DNA from: Cycas panzhihuaensis
Lineage: Eukaryota > Cycadophyta
Assembly: GCA_023213395.1 (NCBI GenBank)
Contig: CM041465.1
Span: 112,537,741 to 112,601,740 of the forward strand
Length of the DNA stretch: 64,000 nucleotides
Direction of reading: 5' to 3'
Position numbers and translations under genes: made by a program
In this document: piece after piece, positions 23,473-36,546 of the stretch
Numbering within the stretch: the first letter of the stretch is position 1
Layout: each line of letters starts with the position of its first letter
Notes under the pieces: generated by a model
What the model was told of the DNA's origin: nothing
Databases searched by the model: none
The model's input: the letters and a program-made list of their open reading frames with translations, nothing else

Positions 23473-23971
23473 AAGGAGACTGAGAACTGTCTTTCTGAAA
23501 CCCTAGACCATACTTTAGTACAAATTTCTGTACGGTACAGAAATTATATGGACTAATATAAATGGTACCTTAAAAGAAAGCTGGAATCAAGGCGAGTCCA
23601 TATCTATAGTCACTTTTAGAATTAGACTTCTGGTATAAGAGAAAACATGCCTCAAAAGAGTATAATTAGTGCCCTCAAAATGGGCAAAATGACCTTGAAA
23701 GAGTCCTCAAATGAACTTGCTCCATAAGAGAGATATGCTTAGGACATTCTGATCTATAATCTGACCAAGTTTCGTCTTATTTTGAGAACTCAAAAAATTC
23801 TAGCCGTACAGCTATACGGATGTGTACAGGTGGCTCTGGAAACCTTTTTGCAACTTCTGAACGTTCCTCTCTAGCCTGTGAATCCTTTGTCAGAATTCCT
23901 CCTTGAGATACTTCATATTCTACTCCAAACTGGCACACAACTTTGAGATCTACTTGCTACAACAGAGTGAC
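23473..23971 (-). other. Copia B leader between PBS and gag
   Basis: About 500 bases of untranslated leader on the minus strand, with no gene seen. Confidence 0.6.
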
Positions 23972-23985
23972 CTGCTCTAATACCA
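23972..23985 (-). promoter_or_regulatory. Copia B primer-binding site (tRNA-iMet)
   Basis: The minus strand reads TGGTATTAGAGCAG immediately after the 5' LTR. Confidence 0.88.
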
Positions 23986-24209
23986 TGTTGGATGATATCA
24001 TTTGGAAAAAATGAATGAATCCATTTCATTAATATTTAGTATGTACATATATATACAATGAGAAGTTCCAACTTCCTAATAACTACCAAATATAATGATG
24101 ACATGTCTAATATTTAATTAGCCTTCATTAAGGTAGACTTTATGTCCTAACACACTTATGTCCTAACATTATGTGCTTATGTCCTAAGATAAAACATTAT
24201 ACTCTAACA
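23986..24209 (-). repeat. Copia B 5' LTR (right copy)
   Basis: 224 bp, followed by the ATAAC target duplication at 24210-24214. Confidence 0.94.
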
Positions 24210-26339
24210 ATAACTGACTCAATAGGGGAAGATTCTCATTTATAGATTGGAGAGGGTATCAATAATAACATTCCTTTTTCACTTCTTATATAAGATCTCA
24301 AAATTAAAGACTTATAGGTGATCAATCCATTTTATTCCCTCTTTAGAGAGGATTAGTTGGTCTAATAGGTAATGAAATATATTATGGTTAGTCAATATGG
24401 TGAATTTAGAGCCTCAAAGATATTGATTATACTCATCCATAATATGCAAGATAGATTTCAACTCCTTTTAATACATGGATTAATGACATTTATGATATTT
24501 AAGTGTCCTACTTTTAGATGCTATAATATGAAAGTCTTACATAAGAATGATACCTAAACTAGAACTTAAGGTATATCATTCTAATTGGAAGGATTATGAG
24601 AACTTAGGATATCCAAAATAGGGGTAGAAGTAATTATAGCCTTAAGGTTATCAAAGGTCAGGTTTACCTTTAGAGATGATGGAATGGTATCTTTTTGATG
24701 TAGGTTTATTAACACGATGGCAACAGAGGTATAGTTTTAGACAAACTTATGATTGAGCCCTATGAGAACCAAGAAAGCTTGGAACTAGTTGAGATTTTTG
24801 GGTTTTGACCATGTGGTGATGACAAAAAATTTGTTCAAATCAACTTGGACTCCATCTAATGAAATGATATGGCCAAATTATGAATCTTATTTTTTTCAAA
24901 TACATATTTGGATAACTTAGCATAGAGTTTATAATGATTGAGGATTCAAAGAATGGTCTCTAAATGTTGGAGATGAGTTTATAAATTTAGACTATATACT
25001 AAGATGTGGTAAAAAAATATAATAACAATTTTTTGAAGATATTGTGTAAAGATTTTATTTGTTAAAGCTTGGATTATTACTATATCAATATAAAGACTAA
25101 AAGGAATGACTTAAAATTTAAAATGCCCATGATGTATATAGAAAGCAATTTTGGAACAATCTTCTAGAGTGATATAAATTTAGTAATACCCAAATTGAAG
25201 GTCTAATTTAGAGAGAATTGTGGATCTATGTATCTCATCGAGCATATTACCAATTTAAGGTGTCAACAATTTATTCTTAATTATGATCTTATTGAGTTTA
25301 TGATAATCAATACAGAGATAGAAAGTCCCATCTTTTTTTCTAGCTAATATAATGGGTGCAATATAGGGACTTTTATTTATTTGGATGATGCTTGTATCCA
25401 TTAACTTCTTTATGATTTTCTTATTTTTATTCTTTTAAAAATATAACTTTGTATATAGGAAAAGGCCAATGGGATTATGAGGGCTTTTGAGGTTAGTAGA
25501 GTGGTAGAAATTATGATCTAGTGGGGGTGGGGGGTTTGTAAGAACCAAAGTAAATATGGATTGGTATTTATAGAGAAGGTTATAGATGTATAGGTGAATG
25601 TTACCATCAAGTTGTATATTATTAATTTAAATAATACAATTGATGTTATTATTTAAATACTTATACATTTACTTAGAAAATATGACTTGTTTGGGGTAGG
25701 AGAATTGGAAGCCATAAAATTTATATGTTTAAACCATATAGTCTTTAAATAAGTAAAAGGATTATTAAGGGAGTTTCTCATATTATATATTCCTAAAGTT
25801 TAGATCCATTAGACTCTAAAAATGGAATTGAATCCTCTTATTAATAGGCCATAAAAATCTAAAGTGAGTCAATAAGTATCAATTTAAACTTAAAAGTTTT
25901 TAATTATTTCAACATAATACAATGTCTACTATTTAGGCAAGGAACAAGTAAATCCAAATTTAGGAAGAATATAAAGGTTTAATTACTAAGATATTGAGAT
26001 ATTAATGAAATTTAAAGATGTGTAATCATTTATCAATACTAAAATCGATATTTTTTGAAGGATTTCTTCAATTCAAAGTGGTTTTAGGAAAGTGGACGAA
26101 ATAATAGATAGGAAGATTTTATTATAGTGGTTAAGTGATGGTAAACCTTGCAAGGGCTCATCATTATATATATGCTCTTCTTTAATTTCATGATAGAATC
26201 AAAGGATAAAAGAATAGAGAAGAATCAAACGTAAGTAAGAAGAGATGACTAACAATTTCTAATGAATATGGTATTAATAAACACCAGGGTCTTCAGACTC
26301 TCTAAAGATATAAGCAAGATCAAAAGGATTTAGAATACC
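24210..26339 (-). pseudogene. Gypsy E: protease end, reverse transcriptase and RNase H
   Basis: On the minus strand, from about 25850 down, a decayed Ty3/gypsy (chromovirus-like) pol is readable. NSIFRVxWIxTLG matches the protease end (dvVLGvqWLrtLG). RT follows at about 25420-24800 with ILARKKDGTFYLCIDYHKLN, then LDLQFGYYxI and HILVYSLNLxTHLQHLE, where the F/YVDD box is changed to FYHI-like text. KIHNLAISF (for Y-L-G-H-i-v-S) comes before the RNase H segment with TPILDILSSH and, near 24250-24300, FNFEILYKKxKRNVIIDTLS (for yDFEIeYKkGkeNvvADALS). Stops are frequent. The right edge at 26339 is where F appears to begin. The span 25870-26339 has no clear domain. Confidence 0.75.
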
Positions 26340-26526
26340 TGTTAAGGATCCAAACTTTAACTTACCTTCTCTTATATTCTTTTATATGTTCTATTTCTTC
26401 TACTTCTTCCCTCTTCGTAATATCTCACATATATAAGTAGAAGGTTGTGCAGTTGCCATTGAGCATTATATATATTTATGTAATATCCCATATGCATAAG
26501 TAGGAGGTTGTGTAGTGACCATAGAG

Positions 26527-26583
<57 letters not shown>

Positions 26584-26735
26584 CATATAGATATAGATAT
26601 ATATAATCCTTAGAGCAGAATATCTTGAATATTATTGTTATTACATGTAATTAGGAGGTTATTCCCTCGAAGGGTGTTGCAATATAAATGTTGTCTTTAG
26701 AGTTATTTGGGTGTTATATTGATATGTAATTTTCA
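26340..26735 (+). repeat. Gypsy F putative 5' LTR
   Basis: The region lies between the last E sequence and a strong PBS at 26746. TGTTAAGGATCC at 26340 and TTTTCA at about 26730-26735 are plausible termini, but the second LTR is outside the window, so the boundaries are a guess. It contains an AT microsatellite. Confidence 0.4.
26529..26605. repeat. AT-rich microsatellite
   Basis: An almost pure AT dinucleotide run with a few G and C interruptions towards the right end. Confidence 0.9.
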
Positions 26736-26745
26736 ATTAAAGGAG

Positions 26746-26759
26746 TGGTATCAGAGCAG
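26746..26759 (+). promoter_or_regulatory. Gypsy F primer-binding site (tRNA-iMet)
   Basis: TGGTATCAGAGCAG, the exact plant consensus. It is the only undamaged copy in the window. Confidence 0.8.
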
Positions 26760-27639
26760 TCAATCTATAGCATAAAGGAGAGCTAAAGGTATTGAATAGT
26801 TAATTTTTTCAATTAGTTTTTAGTCCCATTAGTATCTTTTTTTTTTTTTTTTCTATTTAGTTACTTTACGTTTTAAGGTAGGCAACATTGCAATCAGGCA
26901 ACTACCCTAATACTACCATTAGATAGTTTTCCTTTATATTTAGACAGAGACCCTGTGCTAGGGGTCTATCAATAAGATGAGGATTTATCATTTTAGGCTA
27001 AGCATATTATGGATTTTTTGTCCCTTATATGAAGGACTAGACATGACGCTTCTAAATCAAGCCTTAGACAGAACATGGCTATGAAATAATGCCTCCATAT
27101 ACCTATGAGTATATAGAAGGACCACCTAGATAGGCCTTCCTAGTATATGTAACTATAGAAAACTTATTGGATGTATGTAATTTGTATTAAACTAGTAAAT
27201 AGTTAACCCTAGGAAGGTACTCTCCACATACCCTAGAGACTGGGTAGTATGACTATAGAGTACAGTGTTAGTCTATATAAGTTAATATTATTTATGTCTA
27301 GGATTAGTATATTGGAAGGCCTAAAAACTAGATAATCCCAAACTTAATGTATTTGGTCAATTTATTAGTAGTTTATGTATACCTAGTCAGTCAGTGATTC
27401 AATCATTATCAATTTATTAAATCTAGTATATTTAGCCAATTTGTCATTAGTTCATATGCACAAAGTCAGTGGACCAAAAAACTAAAAAAGTAAAAAAGAA
27501 AAAAGAAAAAAAAATCCATATTGTCACATTGTAAAATATTAGAGACAACAGTCTATAAATACCCTATGAAACCCCTTCCATTCATATTTACCAACTAGGA
27601 TTCATCTTAGGTCTTATGAATAAATAGCCCCTAAGGTGA
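26760..27639 (+). other. Gypsy F leader, no gene seen
   Basis: AT-rich leader between PBS and gag with poly-T (about 26839-26852) and A-rich (27480-27510) tracts. No supported coding sequence. Confidence 0.5.
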
Positions 27640-28045
27640 ACCCTAATTGGACTCAAGATCTTAATGACAATGTCATACAACTTTGAGGAAACATATTGGA
27701 AATTCAAACTAACTTTAATGAAAATTTTAAAACAGTAATACTAGAGCTCATAGCCATGAAACCTTCTAAAGAAGAAAACATTAAATTTAATGATATTGCT
27801 CATATAGGTAGGGGCCACTTTGCTAAAGAAGATGAACATAGTGATGGTAGACACATCTATCCTAACTTCCTTCTTAAAGAAAAAATTAAGAAGTTTAGTG
27901 GCACAAATGTGCTTATCCAAATCACCCAAATTGAATAATACTTTTCTCTTCATCAAGTTCTAGTTAATAAGAAGATACATCTTGCCTTTTTACACATAGA
28001 AACCAAACCTTACCAATGGTACCAATGGGTTATGAAAATAATTGG
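27640..28045 (+). pseudogene. Gypsy F gag, first part
   Basis: An 80-residue open stretch at 27696-27938 leads, across one stop, into YFSLHQVLVNKKIHLAFLHI, then KPYQWYQWVMK. This is the classic Ty3/gypsy retrotrans_gag block (FG....W....e.yF..h.....k...a...l.g.a..Wyqw). Copia D is inserted immediately after, and the domain resumes at 55012 in the same frame. Gag forms the particle. Confidence 0.78.
28041..28045. repeat. Target-site duplication of copia D, left copy (ATTGG)
   Basis: Repeated exactly at 55007-55011. Confidence 0.88.
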
Positions 28046-28408
28046 TGTTGGGATAATGCCTAATTTACAAATTTATGTGAGCACCTTAAGCCCCTCAATG
28101 GTACCTTGAGACTCCCAAAGTCACCTTGGGCCATCTTATACCACCAAGCAGTTGCCTACAGTCCACTTGGAGCCACCATAGCCACCACAGATATAATATT
28201 TTAATTATATACTTAATATTTTAATAATTATTTGAATTTCAACTTAAGTTGGGTTGAGGAACTTGCTGCCTCTCCAAAATTTCTATTTATAGGTGGGGAA
28301 TACCTGCCTAATGTTTTTTATTACTGCCACTCTACATTTAGAAATTTTTACTTTAAAGATGATGATTCGACACTTGTAGTCCTCCCACCCTACTCCTTGA
28401 CACCAACA
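28046..28408 (+). repeat. Copia D 5' LTR
   Basis: 363 bp, TGTTGGGATAATGCC to CACCAACA, followed by the PBS TGGTATCAGAGTT at 28411-28423. Confidence 0.9.
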
Positions 28409-28424
28409 TTTGGTATCAGAGTTA

Positions 28425-31400
28425 GATTCTATTGGTATTCAAGAGGTTTAGGATTGCATTATTAGTACATCTATGATATTCTTGATTTATTAAACATTAA
28501 CATTATAAAAGTATTGATTATAATATAAATTTTGTTTATATATTTCATATTTTATTTGGGAAATGAAAATATACGTATTTTCAATCTCACTATTGTAGCT
28601 CATACATAGATCATAACTGTATTATATGAGGATTTATTTTAATCATGATCAAGTCATCTAGCTAATAGTGAAAACCATTTGTGATTTCATTATTTCTACT
28701 GAGAAATATTTATTTGTGGGTCTCAGCCAACTCATTATGGACCATTATGCTCCGCTACTCGATTCTCAGCCTGTGAGCAACTGTTTGACACAAAATTTGA
28801 CAAGTGCCTTGCTATCTAAGATATCCAGCTACCCCTAAAGTTTGGTGTCAAATTGTTTCCTCTATGGAGAGATTGAGCTCACTAAGTCTCCACAACCTCA
28901 TTTGTTCATTATTTTTCATTATTTTTGTTTATATAAAATATATATTTTTACTCTTTTTTCTCTGAATCAGGTTTGCTCCTCCTAAGTGCCCCTTATAGAT
29001 CCATTTGTATGGAGATTATTACCTGAGTAATCTCCCATCTGCATGGTATACCTCTATCTCCTTACCATTCTACTGTTCATACATGTGCCCTTCATTTTCT
29101 TCATCTTTTAACATATAAAAAACATTTTTCATTGTCATTTTTGAATTTGTCTGCCTATGCATTGGAGTCATCCCCTCTCTCCATGTTGAATCAATCTCTT
29201 CAATCAAGTTTTTTTTATATTTAACTTTTTTTTGTTACCTCTATATAGGTCACAATAGAATGATGACCAAATTCATCATTATTTCATTTTCTTTTATAAT
29301 ATTTAATAATTAATTTAATTTGTTTTGATTTTAATTTAGGATCCATTTGGTTGATTAGCCGTAGTGCCCTCTAACCTTGACCAATAGTCACACTAAAGTC
29401 ATATAACCATGGTTTTATTGATATTAAGGGCCATGCGTAAAAGGGATATTAATCCTTTTTAATTCTTTTGGTCTTAAAAGGTATTGAATATATTTCATAT
29501 TATTTAGATTTTGCACCCCACCTCAAGTCTTAGTTGATGGTCATTTGGGTCCCACGTGAACCTAGTCTTAATGGTGAAGGATCTTATTACATATTTCTTT
29601 TAAAATTTCATTTTATTAATATAGAAAGAGGACCTCTTACATTTTTTTCTATAACTTTCTACTGGATCATTAGTTTTCTACAAAGCTAGTCTTGTTGGAC
29701 TCGTATTTCAGTGCTCTTTAGCTTGGTACTATCATTTATTTAATTTGAGTCTATTTTAGCTGTGCTTGAATCAGTCAAATTTAAAATTCCTTTTAATACT
29801 TATTTCACTTGCCTAAAAGAGGTCTATTCACTATTTTCTCAATAACTTGATTGTTTTAGCTCCTTTTTCCAAACGGTAAGGACTGGCATAAAGTATTTTT
29901 AGAGCTCTATACATTGGAATTGGTCTCATCTCATTTTGATAATCTTTTATAGGAGGTTTAAGCTCCTTAAGTTAAGGCTCTAATTTAGTCCTACATAGGC
30001 ACATTTCATAATACTTTTGAGATTTTTTTTATTCAAATTAGTTCTATTTGAGTATAGTTTACTACTAATTAGTTTCTTAAAGATATTTATTAGTTTTCGA
30101 TAAAGATTATAAGCTATTTGTAGCCTTCAACATCAATTTTAGCTTCTTAAGGATTAAAAATCCTATGTGGAGCAATACATCAAACTAGTACCACTTACCT
30201 TAACCTTTCACTTTATCCTTTATACTTTCATTCAAATACAAACTAATTTTTTTAGCACATTTGATTATTTCAAGCACTATGTCTCCTTGAAATTCCAAGA
30301 TACATATGGTTTGTTTCTAATTATATAAAGGAACTATTTGGCACTTGATTTATATTATTATCTTGCAACATTAATTGGCATATTAGTCAAGGAGATTCCT
30401 TACTTTTATCAAATGCATTTTCTTTCTTTAACTTAAAAAGAACATTTACAAATAGCATAGTTACAAGTTCCTTCGATCATTTTTTACTTCAAAGTTCATT
30501 TAAATATTTTAAAGTTAAAGAGAATTCAAATATTAAGGATTTTATTAATTCATTGTATTGCAATAGAAAAGAGCATATAGTTTCATATTTACTTTTACAA
30601 AGAGTATCTCAATTTGAAAGATATTAGATTACATATTATCATTTCTTCTTTTGGTTCATTAAAGAAGAAAGTATCTTGATCATTTTACTTATTTTCATAG
30701 TGACTTAATATAAAGTTTTGCATAATACTTTCATTTGAGATATTTCATCTTGCTTAAGATCTATTTTCATTTGGTTTTATTTCTTAATTAAAAGGAATCC
30801 TTATGAGATTAAGTAAGACCACATCTAATTAAAATTTACTATTATATTAATCAAAATAATATTCTAAATTTACCACACTTTTTCTAACCTTGTAAAGGAA
30901 ACAATTAGGACCCCTGAAGTTACCACCACGCACATGCCAATTGGCCTACTCATATTGGATAAGGGATTTCATTAGATATAAAGTGTATTAGGTGGTAGGA
31001 TGAGGTGGAGAACATGTCCTTTTAGAGTTCAGAGACCAAGGCTAGACCTAGAGAGGGTGAGTGATTTAGTTAGTAAAACCTTTACCGTTAGATCTGTCGC
31101 TAGGTATAAGTCTAGTGCAGATGGACTAACAATTTAGAGGGGTGAAATAACCTTCTTAGTAGTCCATGTACTAAAGCATATTGAGCCTAAAGCTCACATA
31201 CTACTATGTTGGATCCCTATTTTCCCACTTGTGGGTAGGTGCCACTAGATAGGATAACAATTAAAGGTTTCCCTTGGAGACCCTTAAACTTAGATCCTAG
31301 AAGCCTTATTAGGGACTAGGACACTTGCAAAACTTTGGGAAAAACCTTAAACATTATCTTTTGGGTTAATTTTCAAAACCAAATCTTTGAAACACTTTAG

Positions 31401-31440
31401 TTTATCTATAGATATATACTTTTTAAAACCTAGTTAAGGA
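28425..31440 (+). other. Copia D long leader with conserved pre-gag block
   Basis: About 3 kb without a gene. The last 450 bases before gag (30890-31330) match copia A 6456-6925 closely; the rest is more diverged. Confidence 0.6.
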
Positions 31441-32560
31441 ATGATGAGAAACTTTGGAAACATAATTATCCCTAAGTTTGATGGTAATAACTTTCTAAAT
31501 TGGAGTAAGAGAATGAGATCCATCCTCATCACTAATAACATATGGGAGATTATGAGAATAGGTTATAGTGAATTTGGTTAGAATGCCATCAATATTGAAA
31601 AGGCATCCTATAAGGAAAATGTTAAAAAGGATAATGAAGTTCTTGCCTTCATCTTTTGTGCATTGGAAGATCATATTTTCCCAAGAGTTAGTCTACAAAG
31701 TCAAAGGAATTACGAGATACCCTACAATTAATCCAGAAAGGAGTTGTATCTTCTAAGCTTCAAAATTTGAGAAGCAAATTTAAAAACTTATGTATGATGC
31801 CAATAGAATCTATGATAGAATTTATAAGGTATAAACCATAGTTAACTAAATAAGATTACTTAGAGATATGTTGGCAGAACAGAGAATAGTCAAAAGGATC
31901 TTGAGATGTATAGATTCCATAAGAAAAATTGAAATGATAGAAATAAGCATAGGGGTATCCAAAGACCTAAGTACCCTTAAGGTGGAACAACTAAGTGCCT
32001 TGTTAATAATGGTCAAAGAATAACAAAATGTAACTGAATCCCTTCAGCATGCCTTTATTACCAAGGAAAGAATCCAATCTCATTCTCAAGCTAGTACATC
32101 AAAATCTATAGAATTATCTCCTAAGAGAAGGGATAGAAATCTCAAAATGGATATGCATCAAGATCCACCACATAAATATCAAGCTCCTCACCAAAGAAGA
32201 CAAGGAGTAAACCAATAGAATGCTAATCTTCTTAGGTATCAAAATCATGAGAAACAACCTTAAGAACATCTATGTCGACCACATTGCCATGGAAATATTT
32301 AAGCTCAAAGGTTAAATCTAAACTATTATGATAATAGACCAAGGTACAATCAATTTCCTCATTACAAGAAAAGGAGGGGATCATCCCACAAAGAAAGACC
32401 CCATCCTTATAGTCAAAGTCTAACTTATAGAAGAAGAGATACACTATATTATAACTATTACAATTGTAGTTGTTATATAGAAGATAAATATTTTTCAAAA
32501 TATGGACCACCCACAAAAGGTAATATGAATACCACAATTGAAACAAGGGATAATAATATG
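31441..32560 (+). pseudogene. Copia D gag
   Basis: The ATG at 31441 gives MMRNFGNIIIPKFDGNNF, then LNWSKRMRSILITNNIWEIM, the copia Gag opening, and parallels copia A from 7011. UBN2-like text continues to about 32080 through frameshifts (LSALLIMVKE, then LQHAFITKERIQ). The zinc knuckle near 32460-32500 is reduced to YNCSCYIEDKYF. Several stops occur. Confidence 0.75.
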
Positions 32561-33990
32561 CATTTCTTATCTAGCTATACTACCCATGAAGAAGAAGATG
32601 ATAGCTGGTACATTGATTTAGGTTGTTGTACTCACATGAAATATAAGGAGAATTTATTCCATACCTTAGATAAAACAAAAAGAGGTTTAATAATATTCCG
32701 TGATGACACATCCCATGAATTGATTGGCAGAGGAAACATCACTCTCATGACATATATAGGAGAGTATAGATACCTTAATGATGTATTGTATATTCTTGCC
32801 TTGAAGAAAAATCTACTATTAGTAGGGCAGATGATGGATTAAGATTACAAGGTAATCTTTGATAATGATAAATGCACAATTAAAGATGAGAGAATAAACA
32901 AGGTAGTTATTGTAAAATACAAAATGACAAAGGATAGATTTTTCAAACTTGTCCTTACTCTATTAGATACTTATACCTTAAGAACCATAGTTAAATTAGA
33001 TAGTGACTTATGGAATAGGAGATTTGGATACCTAAACTATAGCAAGTTTGGCCTTAATAAAAAAAAATGACATGGTTAATGGATTTCCCAATATTGAGGT
33101 GCATAAAACCATATGTGAGGGATGCTTACTTGGAAAACAATAGAAGGAAAGTTTTCTTGATTACAACTATCAAGCATATGAACCACTTCAACTAGTCTAT
33201 ACAGATATTTGTGGCCATATGGATGGCCCCTCCTTGGTAGGCATATCCTACTTCATTACATTTATTGATGATTGCACTAGGAAGACTTGGGTATTCTTCC
33301 TTAAGTTCAAATCCCATGCCTTCCAATACTTTGTTGACTTCAAAACATTTATGGAGCGATAAAGTGGGTACAAACATTTCTCACTAAGATTCCATAATGG
33401 GGGAGAAATCATTTCCAACAAATTTAAGGCATATTACATACATCATGGGATGAGAAGACAACTCACAAATCCCTATACTCCACAACAAAATGGTATAACC
33501 AAAAGAAAAAATTGCACCATTATAGAAATAGAAAGGTACATGTTGAAAGATAAAAAGTTGGGATATAAGTTTTAGATGGAAGTAGTCCATACGTTTGTTT
33601 ATCTACTCAATAGGTGCTTTACCAAAGCCCTATGGTGGAAGACACTTGAAGAATCTTAGACATACTACAAGCCAAATATCCATCATATAAGAGTTTTTGG
33701 GTGTTTAGCCTATGCACATATACCTAATCAAAGAAGATCCAAATTAGACGACCATAGCATTAAGTGCATATTTCTTGGTTGTAGTAATACTTCTAAATCA
33801 TACAAGGTCTATGATCCTAAGTTAAAGAAGGTTATGATGAGTAAATATGTATAGTTCCAAGAAGATGCTTGCTATCATGATGATCAAGAAAAGAAGAAAG
33901 AAGTGATGATCAATATTGACTCCTCCACCAAATCAAGATATATGTTCCCTATGCTTGACTATAGATAGGTCATTAATGAACCAAGTGGGG
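32561..33990 (+). pseudogene. Copia D protease and integrase
   Basis: Protease text SSYTTHEEEDDSWYID then LGCCTHMKYKENL shows the catalytic DSG changed to DLG (32615-32623). The open piece 32525-32842 continues with HELIGRGNITLMTYIGEYRY and LYILALKKNLLLVGQMMD. GAG_pre-integrase (RRFGYLNYSKFG, CEGCLLGKQ) and the integrase core follow: YFITFIDDCTRKTWVFFLKF (first Asp), LRFHNGGEIISNKF (second Asp to His/Asn change), NPYTPQQNGITKRKN (Glu changed). HIRVFGCLAYAHIPNQRRSK is the C-terminal part. The integrase triad is broken. Confidence 0.82.
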
Positions 33991-34079
33991 AGGTAAACTC
34001 TTTTCAACCTCCACCACAATGCCTTCTAAAATGGATTCAAAGGAATCACGATATAGGTAATATCTTGGATAGCAATTGG

Positions 34080-35275
34080 AGATCTACTCACTCACATAGA
34101 GTAAACTTTGACCTCATGAGTAAAGTTTTGAGTCCCATGAACCTCAAACTTTTGAGAAAGCTAATACACATACCTCATGGAGAAAGGTAATGCAAGATGA
34201 ATATCACTCTATTATTAAGATTGATACTTAGGAATTAGTTGACTTACCTCCCAATAAAAGGGAAATTAGTACTAAGTGGATTTATAAAACCAAGTTCCAC
34301 TCTGATAGATCAATTGACAAATATAAAGATAGATTGGTAGCCAAAGATTATATGCAAAGAGAAGGTATTGATTGTAATGAGATATTTTCTCCTATTACAT
34401 GAATGGAAATTGTTCACATGATGATGAGTTTAGCAGCTTAAATGGGATGGAATATTTATCAAATAGATGTCAAAAGCACTTTCCTCAATGGCTACATTGA
34501 AGAAGATATTTATGTCTCTCAACCCTTTAGTTTTAAAGTCATGGGGGAAGAAGACAAAATATATAAACTCAAAAAGGTGCTTTATGATTTGAAGCAAGCA
34601 TCTAAGACCTAGTATTCCTACATTGACAAATATTTTAAAAATCAAGGCTTTGAAAGGTTTAAATCAAATCTAAATTTGTACATAAAAATCAAGGAAGATT
34701 CTATTCTAATTGTGAGACTTTACATAGATGATCTTGTCTACACTGTAAATGACTCTCATCTTTTGTAAAACTTTAAAGAAGCCATGTGTAAATAATTTAA
34801 AATAATAGATTTAGGATTAATGCATTACTTTCTAGGTTTAAAGTTATGGCAGGACAAAAGTGGTATCTTCATCTCCCAAAGGAAATATACATTAGACATA
34901 CTACAAAAGTTTAGGATAACTGACTATAAACCTTTAGAATATCTAGTAGAAATAGGAATCAAGCTATCCAAATGGGATGATTCTGCACCTATTGATCCTA
35001 CACTTTATAGGCAGTTAATTGGTAGTTTGATTTACTTAACTTCCACTTAAGTAGAGATAACACATTCAGTCAGTATAGTATCTAGATTCATATAAGACCT
35101 TAAGACTACTCATTGGCAAGTAGCCAAAAGGATTCTACAATATCTTAAAGGCACTTCAAAATATGGTCTATATTATAAAGATTCATCAAATTTGAAGTCA
35201 ATAGGATATATAGATTTAGATAGGGTAGATAATATTAACGATAGGAAATTAACTTTAGGTTACACTTTCAATATG
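34080..35275 (+). pseudogene. Copia D reverse transcriptase and first part of RNase H
   Basis: RT features WRKVMQDEYHSIIKIDT, then ELVDLPPNKREISTKWIYKT, YQIDVKSTFLNGYIEEDIYV and LYIDDLVYTVND. The YIDD box at 34721-34732 is intact. MHYFLGLKLWQDKSGIFISQ at 34820 starts the thumb. RNase H begins near 35140 and is interrupted by Tat A at 35281, after a short NMGS that continues at 54247. Stops include ones near 34400 and 35048. Confidence 0.87.
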
Positions 35276-35280
35276 GGTTC
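35276..35280. repeat. Target-site duplication of Tat A, left copy (GGTTC)
   Basis: Repeated exactly at 54247-54251. The RNase H frame of copia D resumes after the right copy. Confidence 0.92.
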
Positions 35281-35815
35281 TGTTTCCCGACTACTGAGAA
35301 TGGACATGGGCGAGTTGACTCAGGTAAGTTTAGCTATGCTTCTATTCCTACCCTTGCTAGTTTGAGAAAAGGTGGAATAAGGTACTTTACCTACATTACA
35401 TTTTGATTGAATGAGTACATGACTACTATACATTTGTTGCTTGATCATATTACATCCTAACATCTTTTTAGCCTATGATGATCTAGGGATACATATCTCA
35501 TGGCGCTCCACAACCCTCTATTGTATCTCCACGATGTCCTCAAGTACCTTTTGGCTTATGTAGCTTATACCAGATCACCTACTGGTGCGACATGACCCTA
35601 GTACCTCGCTTAGGCCTAGTCGCCACCCTGTGTCTACCTTTGTATCTCTTTTAGGAATCTTTTACCTTCATTGCTTGCTTGTTGTGGCCCCTCTAAGTCC
35701 CATAAACCCCTTTTCCATTTGAACACTGTGCCATACATCCTTAGAGCCTAAGATTCCCTCTTTTTGGAGCTTCTAACCCCCCTTCTTTTTCTTCTTTTCC
35801 TTTGTTTCCTCTACA

Positions 35816-35880
35816 CTGTGGTAAAGTTCATGGTACCATTGCAAACATCATGATACCACTAAGTTTACCATGGGGCAATT
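35816..35880 (+). promoter_or_regulatory. GGTACC/AAGTTTACC repeat module in the Tat LTR
   Basis: Imperfect repeats of a palindromic GGTACC-centred unit with AAACTT/AAGTTTACC half sites end in ATGGGGCAA. Versions occur at 51519-51588 (3' LTR), 56447-56512 (Tat B LTR) and 49004-49110 (upstream of the antisense gene). The function is unknown; a protein-binding site in U3 would fit. Confidence 0.5.
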
Positions 35881-36535
35881 GTTAGCAATTATTTTTTAAA
35901 CTACCCACGACTAATTTTGTATTCATTATGAAACTGCCACATGGCACTGACTCAACCTTGACCCATAGTGAACCCTAATTGCTCGATTGAGCTAGGGTTA
36001 GGTTTAAAACCCTAAAATGCACTTCATTTAATCTCTCTCTCATTCATTTTTCACTCCTATCTTCTCCAAAAATGCCCTGTAATAGACTCAAGTTCTATTG
36101 TACCTGCTCCCAACTAGCTACCATCCTCTTACAGCTTAAGACACATAGGTTGTAGGTCTACAATGAGGCTAGCTAAGGAAAGATTATGTTTCAAATGCTT
36201 CACCAAGATCTAGATCTCCCTTGTTACTCAAGGTTTTATCTTTATTTGCTACATCACCAGGATTTCTTCCAACAAACCCCAACGGATCTTCTTCCTCACC
36301 TAGTTTGATAAGTATATCTGCTCTAAATCTCCCTTTACTAGGTACTCTCAAATTAGTCCTTTGGTTTCCGTTCTTTTTCTTAAGCAACATAGATACTCTT
36401 CTATTATTACTTTCTATAGCAAGTTGCTTTCTTTCTTTCTATTATAACGGGAGGCAGACCCTCCCTTTTTCTTAGCTCGTCCACACTCCTCTCTTAGTTC
36501 TCTTTGGGTTCCTCAAAGAGGTAGCAAGGAAGAGG

Positions 36536-36546
36536 TTTATATAGAG
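36536..36546 (+). promoter_or_regulatory. Tat A LTR TATA-like box
   Basis: TTTATATAGAG about 1.26 kb into the LTR is the best plus-strand TATA candidate. The 3' LTR has the weaker ATTATACAAAG in place. It suggests transcript initiation near 36570. Confidence 0.4.

Larger units (their letters stand above)
19162..24209 (-). mobile_element. Copia B: compact, best-preserved Ty1/copia element, minus strand
   Basis: 5,048 bp with two 224-bp LTRs (19162-19385, 23986-24209) that begin TGTTGGATGA and end CTCTAACA, and a perfect ATAAC duplication at 19157-19161 and 24210-24214. The PBS and polypurine tract are in place. I count about 12 substitutions plus two 2-base indels between the LTRs, near 5%, making this the youngest-looking element here. 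Gag, PR, IN, RT and RH are almost continuous, with relatively few stops. It sits in gypsy E. Confidence 0.95.

Noticed and set aside
26340-26735. Firm LTR boundaries for gypsy F
   Set aside because: Only the PBS is certain; without the second LTR the start and end are guesses, so it is listed at low confidence only.
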